A DNA stretch of 64,000 nucleotides from Colocasia esculenta (taxonomy: Eukaryota; Streptophyta; Magnoliopsida; Alismatales; Araceae), in assembly GCA_014218235.1 (NCBI GenBank), contig CM024755.1, positions 101,288,948-101,352,947 on the forward strand, given 5' to 3'. The stretch's first letter is position 1, and every line of letters starts with the position of its first letter. A program made the translations under genes and the position numbers. The notes below the pieces were generated by a model. That model was not told the origin of the DNA. It did not search any database and worked only from the letters and a program-made list of their open reading frames with translations. Shown here in pieces: positions 33,286 through 43,403 of this stretch.

Positions 33286-34032
33286 TGTAGACACGCTAAA
33301 AATGACATCATCGCGGGCAAATTTCCAATTACGCCATAATGCCACAAATAGCTTTGTTTTTGCCTTGAGAGAGTATTTTTCTCCATTATTCAGGGTCTAC
33401 TCCCATTTTCCCCTCACTTCTTGGTGCTTCCCTTTATTTTTTTGGCTTGTTGGAGCTCTGGGCAAAAGTCCTAATATGCGACGGACACAGTGGTCGCGAT
33501 TTACATCAACTGATGGAGAACATTCAAAATGCGTCGGGTCAAGCCGTCGCAATTCTACATCGATTGCTAATGGCTAAATCGATTAAGCATCGATTGTTAA
33601 TAACAATCGATTGGATTCATTGATTGGTGAAACCCATGTCGGGTTACTCCGTCGCATCTTTGTCATATACTGATTGATGTAGACAATCAATTGAACTTAC
33701 ATCGATTAATCTTATCTGCGTCGTATCTCTACAACACATTTCATACTGATTGCTGAACACTAATTCACAACCCATCAGGTAGTCGCTTTTCTCTGTTCTG
33801 ACTGATGCCTATTCCTACTAGAGTTGGTATCGATTGAAGACAAACATCGATTGGTGAGAAATGTGTCGTTGTAGTCCATCACAATTTAGGTATCGATTTC
33901 CAGTCCGCTTTCGGTTGTTTTTATCAGATATGCGACGGCTATGTCAGTTGTAGTTTTGAACTTCTATATTTCCAACAAGTTCCTTATTTTATTTTTGGAA
34001 ATAATTGTTGCCTTTTTATGAAACGTGTCTGG

Positions 34033-35268
34033 TGATAGTCTACGTATTTTATGATTAATTCATGGCATTTCATATACTTATCTTCATCAAAGTGATCATC
34101 TTATGTGTAAAGTTAAGGAAATAGATTGTTTTAATTGTCCAGACCGTTGTGCAAAAATTTATAATTATTTGAGAGTTTGAGAACATGTATTGATGGTATT
34201 GCAGGGGTATGCATGCATGGGAAGGCCAAGTTGGCTAATAGTGAGGTTGCTGGATGCATTGGTCTTAGTCAGGGATAGTGAAGACACGTTAAATGGCCAG
34301 CTCACATCAGAGGAGCACCCGCCAGAATTAGCAACCGTAATTGCTTATGAGGAGAAAAATGGCTGAGGTCTTGGCATTGCATGGGCTATGCGTGAAAGAT
34401 GGAAATGGCAGATGACTGCATGCTTATGATTGCCTTGCATGATTGACAAGGCAAAAGAAAGAACTGTGCTGCAGTGAGGCTGGCACTGACGATTTCCCCT
34501 GATTGCATGACTGTCATGACAGCAGGGTCATTGCTAAGGACTACCAAGGCTTTCCCTTGTTTGAGGATGGGGAGAAGAGACTTTATAGGCTGACGGCTCT
34601 CCCTCAGACGGACTTTTGCTTGGGAAAGCTCCCCTCCTATCTCTTCTACCTTCTCTCCTCTTTCTCTTTCTCTTTCTCTGTTCTCTCCCCACAAAGACAG
34701 CAGCACCAGCCGCCTGCACTACCCTGCGCCAGTGTGCGTGTATGCCTCCGGCCACACACAAGCCTGCTCTCCCTCGCCGCGTCCGCGCCTCGCTCTCCAC
34801 CAGCATGCATAGAAGCCACCCGTGTGCCCCTACTGCGGCCTCCGCCGCGGCCACGTGCATCGGCCACCCCCACCCGTGACGCCTCTTTTGCGGGCCGCCC
34901 GCCTGCGCACACGTCGTCACTACGCCGCTTCCGCCCGCGCCCCAGCCGCTTGCCGAAGCCCTCCCAGGCCAGCCCGCCTTCACCCACATTCCATGCAACA
35001 TGAGCGAGAGGGCCACCTCTCTCTCGCTGCTACTGTAGCAAGCATTGTAGCTACGTGCTACAGTGCTGCCATACCTTCTCCACCCTCTCTCGTTATTTGT
35101 TTAGACCCATAGTTAAGTTTTATTTATTTATTTTTTTGCTTGCAATGATTAATGTAAACTTTATCTATTTCATGGAATGATTACTGCACTATTTACTCTT
35201 GTTATTTAAATAGATTTATTAGTTACTCTCCTCCCTCTTCTTTATTCTATTATCCTCTTCTCTCCCTA

Positions 35269-35317
<49 letters not shown>

Positions 35318-35661
35318 CCTCTCCTCTCTTTCTATCTCTCCATTTCCTATTGTTAAATCTTTTGTTTGTTAGTGTAATTTAATTTTAAATCTTGTTAATT
35401 TAGTTTCTTTCAATATATATTTCTCTCTTCTTATTTCTTCACTTAGATTAGATTTATTTATCAAATTAGTCTTAGGATTTAGTTATAAAATTCTCAACAC
35501 ATTTTTCTAATCAAAGAAACTCAAGTTTTCAAAGTTAATAATCTTTTTCCCTGTAGATTCGACTCGGTCTCATCACTTAACTATTGTTAAAATATTTTGT
35601 GCAAGATAATAATTTTTAAGATTGTTAGCCACGTGTTTAACGACGCATTCGTGGGCCATCA
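34033..35661. mobile_element. Solo LTR F, unclassified
   Basis: A 1629-bp insert starting TGATAGTC and ending GGCCATCA, flanked by a perfect 5-bp TSD TCTGG (34028-34032, 35662-35666). TG...CA ends with 4-bp inverted TGAT/ATCA indicate an LTR; no internal element region remains. It contains a GC-rich stretch (34690-35000) whose overlapping frames look like composition artefacts and a CT microsatellite. I cannot assign the family or orientation. Confidence 0.8.
35268..35311 (+). repeat. CT microsatellite
   Basis: About 20 uninterrupted CT dinucleotides inside solo LTR F, within a wider pyrimidine-rich run from 35225 to 35345. CT runs near promoters are common in plants. Confidence 0.95.
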
Positions 35662-36685
35662 TCTGGTATGACCGTCGCGATTCAAATTTCTATATTTGTC
35701 TTTTGGCAAGTTTCTATAAACAAAATTCGGAAATTCATATACGCGTTCACTCAAGTCATCGCGACTCAAGTTTAATAGCGACCATTGTGTTCGTCGCGAT
35801 TTACAATTATTGTCCACCTCGAAATTCAGGCATGTCCCCTATATATACATCCCTTGTCTGGCCTTCCCCAAGGTTGGAGCCCCCAGACAATTCCCACGTC
35901 CAGTAAGTTTGAGAGAGAGCAACTCAAGGCAAAGCCCTGCCGCACTGCCGCCTCAAGCACGTCAACGCCTCTCTTCTCCATCATCTAAACCAGCAGTAGT
36001 GCCTCTTCTTCTTCATCCTCTCCTTTGTTTCATCAATCTCCAACAACAGCTCCCCTTTGTGCCATCAACTCAATTGGGGAAGCATCTCCTTTTGCTCTTT
36101 TGTTTATTCACTTGTTTATACATTCACCACCATCATATCCCTTTCATCCCAAGCCCAACGTGGCCATCAATCTTCTTTTATTTTCTCTTAATCAACATCT
36201 AATCAACACACACACATATTTGCATGCATACACACACACCTAATTTCTAGGGGTTTTACAAACCACCACAAGGTGTGTTCTTCTCTATGCCTTTCATGTT
36301 ATTTCATACTTTGAGAATTGATACTACACTTCACTTGGCTAATCCTCTATTTTCTTTGTGTTTTGCAAGGGTAATCAATAGAAAGAGTCTTCAACCACAG
36401 TCGGTCGTGCTTGTAGAAGAAAAAGCGAACCCACATCTCCACGCAATCTCCCCACTCTAAAGGTATTTTTCGCGATCACTCTTTATTTGCATTTATTGCG
36501 ACCTGGTGATCACGATCACTTCAAGAAGTTGTGCTCCACTTTTATTTTCCCCTTTTTCTCATAATTTTCCTTGTAGCGCTTCGGAGTTCGAGAGAGCGAA
36601 AAAGCAACATCTACAGTTATATGAGGAGATTTTTCAACAATTTGATTTTTAACATTAAACACTCTATAAGCTCTAGAGTGACCTG

Positions 36686-37827
36686 TAGATCTACTATAGA
36701 AGCTATTTTCTTATTACGGAAGTTAATGGAGAAGTATAGAGAGATGATAAGATATTTATATATGATTTTTCTTGATTTGGAGAAGGCATATGATCGAGTA
36801 CCGAGAGATTTGATTTAGTGGACTTTAATTAAGAAGAATTTCTCAAGGATATGTTGACTTGATCCAAGATATGTATGAGGGTGTCACTACTAGTGTGAGA
36901 ACTATTGCTGGAGAGACTTGTGAATTTGTAGGTTTGCATCAAGGTTCTGCTCTAAGCCCATATCTCTTTGCTCTGGTTATAGACAAGGTAACTAAGCAAT
37001 TGCATGATGATATCCCTTGGTGTATGCTATTTGCAGATGATATTGTCTTAATTGATGAGAGTATTGATGGTTTAAATGGTAAGCTAGAAAGTTGGAGGCA
37101 TGCCTTGGAATCTAAAGGTTTTAAAATTAGTAGGAGTAAGTCAGAGTTTATGCATTGTAATTATAATAACAAGAGGGTGTTACAGGAAGATATGGTTCAA
37201 ATTGATGGACAAGACATTCCTAAGAGTAGTAGCTTTCGATAGTTAGGGTCTATCATCCAAGAGAACGGGGAGATTTATGATGATGTGGCACACAGGATTA
37301 AGATAGGTCGGCAAAAATGGAGAAGTACATCAGGAGTCCACTGTGATCATCGTATACCAGTGAAACTTAAAGGGAAGTTTTATAGAACGGTAGTGAGACC
37401 TGCATTATTATATGGTACTGAGTGTTGGGTAGTGAGAAAGGAATATATTAAAAAAATGTGTGGCGGAGATGAGGATGCTGAGATGGATGTGTGGCAAGAC
37501 TAAGAAAGATAAGATTAGGAATGAGCGCTTCCGTGAGGATTTGTGGATAGCTTCAATTGATACAAAAATGAGAGAAATTTGACTTAGGTGGTTTGGACAC
37601 GTGCACCGTCACCCTAACTCGGCGCCAGTTAAAAGATGTGATAAAATCTTAGTGGATACCAGTAAAAGAGCTAGGGGAAGGCCTAAAATGAGATGGTCGA
37701 TGTTATTAGGAAAGACTTGGACTTCTTGAGTTTAAACACGACTATAGCACTTGATAGAAATTTGTGGCAGAAAAGAATTCATGTAGTTGACCCCAAATAA
37801 TGGGATAAGGCTCTGATGATGATGATG
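36686..37827 (+). mobile_element. 5'-truncated LINE
   Basis: A non-LTR retrotransposon flanked by an 18-bp TSD, AAGCTCTAGAGTGACCTG, at 36668-36685 and 37828-37845. It begins inside the RT (STIEAIFLLR) and ends in a (GAT)n tail, without poly(A). Such simple-repeat 3' ends are known in the RTE clade. The 5' truncation is the usual outcome of incomplete target-primed reverse transcription. It inserted into copia E integrase. Confidence 0.9.
36689..37740 (+). pseudogene. LINE reverse transcriptase, partial
   Basis: Frames 36689-36818, 36859-37242 and 37285-37503 encode RT blocks in order: FLDLEKAYDRVPRDLI, IQDMYEG, GLHQGSALSPYLFAL, MLFADDIVLIDE, ALESKGFKISRSKSEFM, then the C-terminal LKGKFYRTVVRPALLYGTECW. 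The FADD catalytic motif is intact. An early TAG after PRDLI, a frameshift near 36820-36858, and further stops at 37240 and 37501 break it. The downstream basic region (RWFGHVHR-like at about 37585) is still recognisable. The endonuclease is absent. Confidence 0.88.
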
Positions 37828-37845
37828 AAGCTCTAGAGTGACCTG

Positions 37846-38306
37846 AATATCCAAGAAAAATACCCAACTCACTCGGGTTCAAATTTGTCCAAATCCTTTT
37901 TATCATTATTTAAGTTAAAACATTTTATGCCAAAGACTTTAAAATGGGCAATAGAAGGCTTCTTACCTTTTAGCAGTTCATATGGGGTTTTCTTGCTAAA
38001 TGGCCTTACCGGTGCTCGATTTATTATGTAGCAAGAAGTATATACTACTTCTGCCCAAAACCTTCTTAGCAGGCCACTTTCTGCCAGCGTTGTCCTGGCC
38101 ATTTTAACTAGGGTTCTATTTCTTCTTTCAACAACTCCATTTTGCTCTAGAGTTCTTAGGGATGAAAATGTGTGAATAATTCCTTCATTTCTGCAAACAT
38201 TATCAAAGTCAGAATTCTCAAATTCCCCAATATGACCAGACATTATTAAAATAATTTTATATTTTCCTTCTTGCTTGATTCTTTTAAAGAATTCCAAAAA
38301 TTCCAT
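37846..38306 (-). pseudogene. Copia E integrase core and C-terminal part
   Basis: The frame has GEFENSDF, HTFSSLRTLEQNGVVERRNRTL with the catalytic Glu, then the copia blocks YIINRAPVRPFSKKTPYELL and KVFGIKCF. The second catalytic Asp, in SDHGGEF in the family, reads SGH.GEF here, so it is lost. The reading continues past a stop at 37868 to the LINE at 37845 and again at 36667-36621 (AYRVFNV block), showing that the LINE entered the integrase-RT linker. Confidence 0.85.
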
Positions 38307-38339
38307 GAAAGCATCACTTTTGTGAGCAAGAAAGAATAC

Positions 38340-38705
38340 CTAAGTAAATCTTAAAAAATCATCAACAAGCACATAGGCAAACCTTTTTCCATTAAAACTA
38401 GTAGTCCTAGTGGGTCCAAACAAACCCATGTGAATGAGTTCTAAAGGTTTGGAAGATTGATTTTCAGATCTACTTTTGAAAGATTTTCTAGTTTGCTTAC
38501 CTTGAATGCATGCTTCATAAATCTTGTTATTTTGCTTAAAAGATATTTCTGGTAACTCTTTAACCATGTTGAATTTAACAAGTTTGTGTAGCATATTGTA
38601 GCTAACATAGCCTACTCTACGATGCCAAAGACATGCAATATCATTCTTGTTAGCAGCAAGACATAAATTATCATTTTTAGGATCATTTAAGTCAACTATG
38701 TACAC
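38340..38705 (-). pseudogene. Copia E GAG-pre-integrase zinc domain and core start
   Basis: LWHRRVGYVSYNMLHKL and EACIQGKQTRKSF mark the HHCC domain of copia integrase. Two zinc ligands are replaced: His in GHA is Tyr (GYV), and the first Cys of CxxC is Tyr (IYEAC). The core begins with HMGLFGPTRTTSFNGKRFAYVLVDD, keeping the first catalytic Asp. Confidence 0.85.
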
Positions 38706-38831
38706 ATTGTTAACTCACTTACCAGTAAATTTGACAGAATCAGAATTTGGTTCAAATATGGTGAAAACAAGAGAGTCAAATGTTACATTATGTCCTTTGT
38801 CACAAAGTTGACTTATGCTCAAGATGTTGTA

Positions 38832-39053
38832 TTACAATCCTTCCACCAAAAGAACATCATCAATAGAATTGGAAAGATTCTTACCAACTTTTCCTGATCC
38901 AACTATTTTGCCTTTGTTGTTGCCTCCAAAGGTCACATGTCCAGCTTGCTTTTCAACCAATAAGCAAAATTTACTCTTGTCTTCTGTCATATGTCTTGAA
39001 CAGCCACTGTCAAGGTACCACTTGTTGTGCACGGCTGTAAGACATTTCTGCAA
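38832..39053 (-). pseudogene. Copia E aspartic protease
   Basis: WYLDSGCSRHMTEDKSKF is the copia protease active-site block with the DSG triad intact, followed by VTFGGNNKGKIVGSGKV. It would cleave the Gag-Pol polyprotein. The flanks (38706-38831 and 39054-39118) hold further decayed protease and linker sequence with stops. Confidence 0.85.
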
Positions 39054-39118
39054 AACATATCAAACAAGATTTTTTAGAACCCAAGCCCATTTGGTTCCCT
39101 TTAAATCATTCAACTCAA

Positions 39119-40102
39119 CTACACATAGAAGCAACTTCTTGGAATCCACACTTGCCTTTTTGTTGTTGAATTGTTGTTGTTTTTTAATTTCTTCTTCATT
39201 TCATTCTTTTTCTTATTCTCGTAAGCTTTTGAAATGTTGATCTTTTTCTCATTAAAATAATTGTTCTTAAACTTTGGTTTGCTTTCCCAATGAGACATCC
39301 AAGGGTTATAATTGATAAACCATTGAGAGTAGTTAGGATAGCTAAGTTTAGCAAAGAACTGAGGGTGCATCGACGCATTGAATGAATTACGTTGACCTGC
39401 CCATGTCCATCCTGAAGTACTCTTGGCGCTGGCAAACGAATGTGTCAACCTATCATATGAGATGTGTCAACCTACCCATGCATTTTGTTGTCAGTGTTGG
39501 TTTCTATAAGGCATGTGTGTGAACCTGATGTCCATGTTGTGTCGACTCACATGGCTTCCAGTAGCCTTGTCATAAAACATGGGTCGACCTCCTTTGGAAG
39601 CAGTGTCAACCTTACCTTTACCTTTAGATTTCTCTTTGGATTTCTGATTAGCAAATATTTTTCTATTTTTCTCCTCAACATTTTTTTGAACTTTTTTATT
39701 TGTCTTCTTTGTTGAATTTGGAGATTTTGAGCTTGAAGTAGATACAAAAGTAATCATTTTCATTTCAATTTCCTTTTTCTTTGATAGGTTAAATCGTAAC
39801 CCCTTTTTATTGAAATTTATTCTTGTTCCAAGTAAAGAATCCAAATTGTTTTTACCACTGACAAATCTTTCCAAAGCTTCTTATTTTTTAGATACTTCCT
39901 TTTGAAGTTCTTCAATTTCTTTCTTCATTTCATTGTTGACATTCTTCATTGCATCATATGTTTCCACAAAAAGTTTCATTTCATTTTCATGTTCAATTTC
40001 CTTTAACTTTAACCCTTCAATGTTCTTTTTTAATTCATAAACTTCTTTCACAAGTTCCTCATCCTTTTCTTTCGTTGAGGTGTCATGAACAATATGATAC
40101 AT
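39119..40102 (-). pseudogene. Copia E long gag linker region
   Basis: Three frames fill the space between gag and protease: 39881-40102 is a Glu/Lys-rich coiled coil (VYELKKNIEGLKLKEIEHENE), 39491-39874 is lysine-rich (KEKSKGKGK), and 39119-39448 is Asn/Ser-rich. A long extended gag with coiled coil is characteristic of Sirevirus-type copia elements. A stop at 39488 and frame changes break it. No enzymatic domain is expected here. Confidence 0.7.
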
Positions 40103-40228
40103 CTTCCTCTTAAGAGTTTTGTTTTCTCTTTTTACCTCATCATATTGGTCAAGCAGTTCAAAATAAACATTTTCCCAATCACTAAGTGAAAAGTTTTTAA
40201 AAAGAGATATTGCCTCATCTTCCTCTTC

Positions 40229-40453
40229 TTATCCTCCCTTTGCCATCAAGCAAATTTTGGTATATGTTTCGTCATCTTCTGAGCTTACTTCTTCTTCATC
40301 TTCTTCCTCCTCACTCCAAGTTCCTATCATTACTTTGGGCTTATTTTTCTTCCATTTGGGGTGAGTTTTCTTCTGAGCATTAGGGCATTCTGACTTGACA
40401 TGCCCTGGTTTCCTACAGTTATAGTAAACAATTTTGTCAGATTTTTTGTTCAT
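40229..40453 (-). pseudogene. Copia E gag zinc knuckle
   Basis: YYNCRKPGHVKSEC is a CCHC nucleic-acid-binding knuckle (C-x2-C-x4-H-x4-C) in which the first Cys is Tyr. It is followed by a lysine-rich and an acidic stretch (EEEEDEEEVSSEDDE). The knuckle would bind element RNA for packaging. Confidence 0.82.
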
Positions 40454-40567
40454 GGGTTTTAAAATTTTGAAGAGTTGCTTACCTGAGGTCTTCCTTTCAG
40501 AAACCCTTTACCTTCTTTTCTCAAGAATTTTCTGAACTTTCTTGTTAGGAAAGCAAACTCACCTGAG

Positions 40568-41150
40568 TCATTTCTGAGATGAATGACTCACTTTTCCAGA
40601 AACTTCTTTAATACTTGGGCTTGCCTTGAAGGCCAATGGTTTCTTTTTCTTTACATCTTCCGATGTTCTTTTCAAAGCCAATTCATAAGTCATTAATGAG
40701 CCAATCAATTGATCAATAGTTTTAGTAGAAAAATTCCTTGACTCTTCAACTACGGTAGCCTTTGTACGCCATATTGGAGTCAAGAATCTAAGAATTTTTC
40801 TAGAAAGTTCATATTCAGTATATGTCTTTTCTAGACTCTTTAAACCATTAGTCAATAACATTAGTCTACCATAAATCTCTGTGATGGTTTCATCAGTTTT
40901 CATTCTAAAAGCCTCATACTCAGAGATCAACATGTTAGGTTTGGTTTCCTTTACCTCAGAAGTATCTTCATAAATTACCATAAGGCGATCACATACTTCT
41001 TTGACAGTTGCACATGAGGAAACTCTTGAAAACTCCATTGGATGAAGGGAGCATTGGATTTTCATTGTGCTCCAGTTAGCATTTGACTTCTTGATCTATT
41101 CTGGTGTCCATTTTTCTTCATCCTTTGGAAGCTTGTATGGTACACTGCTA
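40568..41150 (-). pseudogene. Copia E gag (UBN2-type), N-terminally deleted
   Basis: The frame from 41065 has FSRVSSCATVKEVCDRLMVI, KMLISEYEAF-like NMLISEYEAFRMK, ITEIYGRL, GLKSLEKTYTEYELSRKILR and IDQLIGSLMTYELALK, the UBN2/gag pattern of copia elements. The frame can be followed upstream to about 41150 across a TAG, where it meets LTR sequence. The first part of gag, the PBS and the LTR end are gone. Confidence 0.85.
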
Positions 41151-41151
41151 A

Positions 41152-43033
41152 AGATCTGTCACAAATTACAGCGAAAACTTAAGCAATTAAAAATTTCTTC
41201 GAATTAAAAGATCTATTCTATTTAAAACCCCACAGATCTGATGCACTTGTGTATTTAAAGTGTGAGACAATCTATCAAACAGTATGTGTGAGTGTTTGAT
41301 ATGTGTAACGAAAACCTATGCAAACATCTAACATAGAGACAATTAACAAACCATAGAATATTTTTAGGTGGTTCAGAATACATAGAAGTGTCTCCTACAT
41401 CCACCCCTCACACAGTGAGGCACACTCAAAGATGGGTACAACACACACACACGAGCACTAAGGCTCAATCCACACTTGAGCACGACGGCTCATGCCATAC
41501 ACACACACGCTAGAGCAAGTTTATGGGAGATCAGATCCTCTAGCATTGATCTGATCTAAAAACAAACACACACAAACGATCTGATCTAAATCAAATCACA
41601 CACACACTGAATTGACATGAAATAAGAATGGTGTGAAAGTGGGAAGAAGCCTCTTCTCAAGTTCTTGATCCGATTAGCAGGATCTCAGATTCATAGTTCT
41701 TCTTCCTCGATGTCGCTACTTCATCTCTTCTTTTCACACTTTGCTTCTCTGCTGCTACTTCTACTCTCCTGCTCTTAATGAGTGCTATTTTTCTCTTGCT
41801 CTCCTAGCTTCTACTTCTTTTCCTTTTTTTCTCTGTTCGCCGCCTCCCCAGATGGGACAAGGACATATTTATAGCTCTCATACCCAACCTCATACCTAGG
41901 GTTTCGTGTACCCCACATACCTTAAATGAGACACGTGCTCTTCACACAACCCAGTTGCATTCCAAATGATTTGAAGATGAGGGACAATTGATTCTTGAAC
42001 AAGTGTTTGACCAATTGATGTGATTTAGTCACCAAACGATATGATGGTCACCAATTGATATGAGCTTCTTCAGTATGAACCATCTGTCAACACTTACAAT
42101 TCTATATGTCGACCACTTTTGTCATATTTGCTTCCAGAGACTTGGTGTATGAGCCAGAACAGACCATCTGTCGACAGCTAACTCCTTTAGTGTCGACAGA
42201 TTTGATCAGTGTTCACTTTCCAGAGAGTTGATGTTTCTCTGTGAAGACCATCTGTCGACACTTCCAATTATGGGTGTCGACACCTTTTATCAAGATTTCC
42301 TTTTTTAGAGACCTGAACAATGTTTAACCTTGGAGATTGTCTTTGGCGTGTCAACCTACAAAGGGATTATGAGTCATTCAAGATGTCTTACACATTAATA
42401 TGCAATGTATATGAGATGTTGTGATTTGAACATATCTTAAGATATGAAACATTAGATTGTCAGAGCTTTAACTGATAATGACCAAAACATGACATCCGAA
42501 GTCACAGCACTTTGACTGACAATGACCAAATTATGACATCTGAAGTCACATCACTTCGACTGACAATGGCCAAATCATGACATCCGAAATCACAACACTT
42601 CGACTCACAATGACCAAATCATGACATCCGAAGTCACAGCACTTCGACTGACAATGACCAAATCGTGAATGGTCGATGTTACAGCTTCGGATGACGATGA
42701 CCAAAATGTGAACGGTTGAAGTCACAGCTTTAGATGACAAAAAACAAAACTGAACATCTGAAGTTATGTGTCGACACCTTCAAGAACATGTGTCAACACA
42801 CACATTCAGTAACAAGACAATTGTTCTTCATTTATGCAAGTTATCAATATGGCCATTCAGTCCATGATTTGCAATCATTATTTAAAGGATATTCATCATT
42901 AAGGCACTTGTTTTCATCATCAAAACATTTATGGCAATTGTGTTTAGTGAACATCAATATTAGCAAACATAATGTCATCATCAAAACAAATCAAAACAAT
43001 CATTATGGTTATTCACACAACCATAACTCAACA
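41152..43033 (-). repeat. Copia E 5' LTR (E1), 3' end deleted
   Basis: On the minus strand it starts TGTTGAG at 43033, has a TATA box at 41873-41866, and matches solo LTR E2 downstream as far as AGATCT (41157-41152), where it jumps into gag. U3 contains a 44-bp tandem array (42467-42690) and several TGTCGACA palindromes (42100-42290). No gene. Confidence 0.85.
42467..42690 (-). repeat. 44-bp tandem array with CGAAGT/ACTTCG hairpins
   Basis: Units begin TT(C/T)GACTGACAATG at 42511, 42555, 42599 and 42643, a 44-bp period, with partial copies at the ends. Most contain the inverted repeat CGAAGT-CACAGC-ACTTCG. It lies in the U3 region of LTR E1, where E2 instead has the ATGATGACAT and 74-bp arrays. 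Confidence 0.85.
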
Positions 43034-43133
43034 ATGTCCCGGCATTTAAATATATCTATAAATGTCGTAACGTGGGTAAAGGAAATCGAGAACAAATTAG
43101 GAACAAAGTTTTACTATCACAGAGATAAAACCT
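43034..43133. other. Unassigned junction segment
   Basis: About 100 bp between the start of copia LTR E1 and the last recognisable integrase codons of gypsy H. It does not continue integrase in any frame that I can follow and is not clearly LTR. It may be a remnant of H or of another insertion. Confidence 0.3.
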
Positions 43134-43343
43134 TTAATTACATTCATAAAGTATCTGCTTCTTAATCTTTGAATCGTTTGGCACACATAATCTTGTTTGG
43201 AATCGAAGATTCCCTTGTGAATCAGTACAAAAATCCGGTTTAGATTTTAGGTCCTCTTTGATCTCAATCAACATGGGATCATTGTCTTGTTGTGCTCTGA
43301 TTTGCTTCGTAAGGTCAGATTGGACCTTCAAGTTTACTATCAT
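43134..43343 (-). pseudogene. Gypsy H integrase N-terminus, cut
   Basis: DPMLIEIKEDLKS, LRFQTRLCVPNDSKIKKQIL is the RNase H to integrase linker and the approach to the HHCC domain in chromovirus polyproteins. The expected HHCC block does not follow; the element ends here before the junction with copia E. Confidence 0.8.
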
Positions 43344-43403
43344 GACTTTATCTTCCTGTCGTTTGCCTTCTAAGTTTAGCGTGGAGAATTCTTCTAAAAG
43401 TTT

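Larger units (their letters stand above)
6009..36615 (+). mobile_element. Tat/Ogre-like non-autonomous element A, with nested insertions
   Basis: Direct LTRs starting TGTAGACA lie at 6009-7499 and 33286-36615, flanked by the 5-bp TSD GTTAT (6004-6008 and 36616-36620). Internal DNA is 7500-11611, 14886-16542 and 32814-33285, the gaps being solo LTRs D1 and C. Own internal length is therefore about 6.2 kb and contains a decayed gag but no RT, RNase H or integrase. The gag type and tRNA-Arg-like primer site point to the Tat/Ogre branch of Ty3/gypsy. A therefore looks non-autonomous. It sits antisense in copia E. Confidence 0.88.
33286..36615 (+). repeat. Element A 3' LTR, interrupted by solo LTR F
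   Basis: TGTAGACACGC...CATCTACA. Without solo LTR F (34033-35661) it is about 1.7 kb. It keeps the ATCGAT/GTCGCGATT repeated region in fuller form than the 5' copy and a TATA box TATATATAC at 35840-35848. The TSD GTTAT follows at 36616. Confidence 0.9.
36616..41150 (-). mobile_element. Ty1/copia element E, 5' part (gag to integrase)
   Basis: On the minus strand the order is LTR (43033-41152), gag, protease, integrase, which then continues across a LINE (36686-37827) and element A (6009-36615) to RT and RNase H at 6008-4554: the Ty1/copia order. The long gag with a lysine-rich, coiled-coil part and the copia motifs suggest a Sirevirus-like lineage. The PBS and gag N-terminus are deleted at about 41151, and the RNase H end and 3' LTR are lost at 4553. 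All domains carry disabling changes. Confidence 0.85.

Noticed and set aside
34503..35016. Long overlapping frames on both strands (166 and 160 residues), possibly a captured gene
   Set aside because: GC-rich, low-complexity DNA inside solo LTR F gives open frames on both strands; no conserved motif or splice pattern seen.
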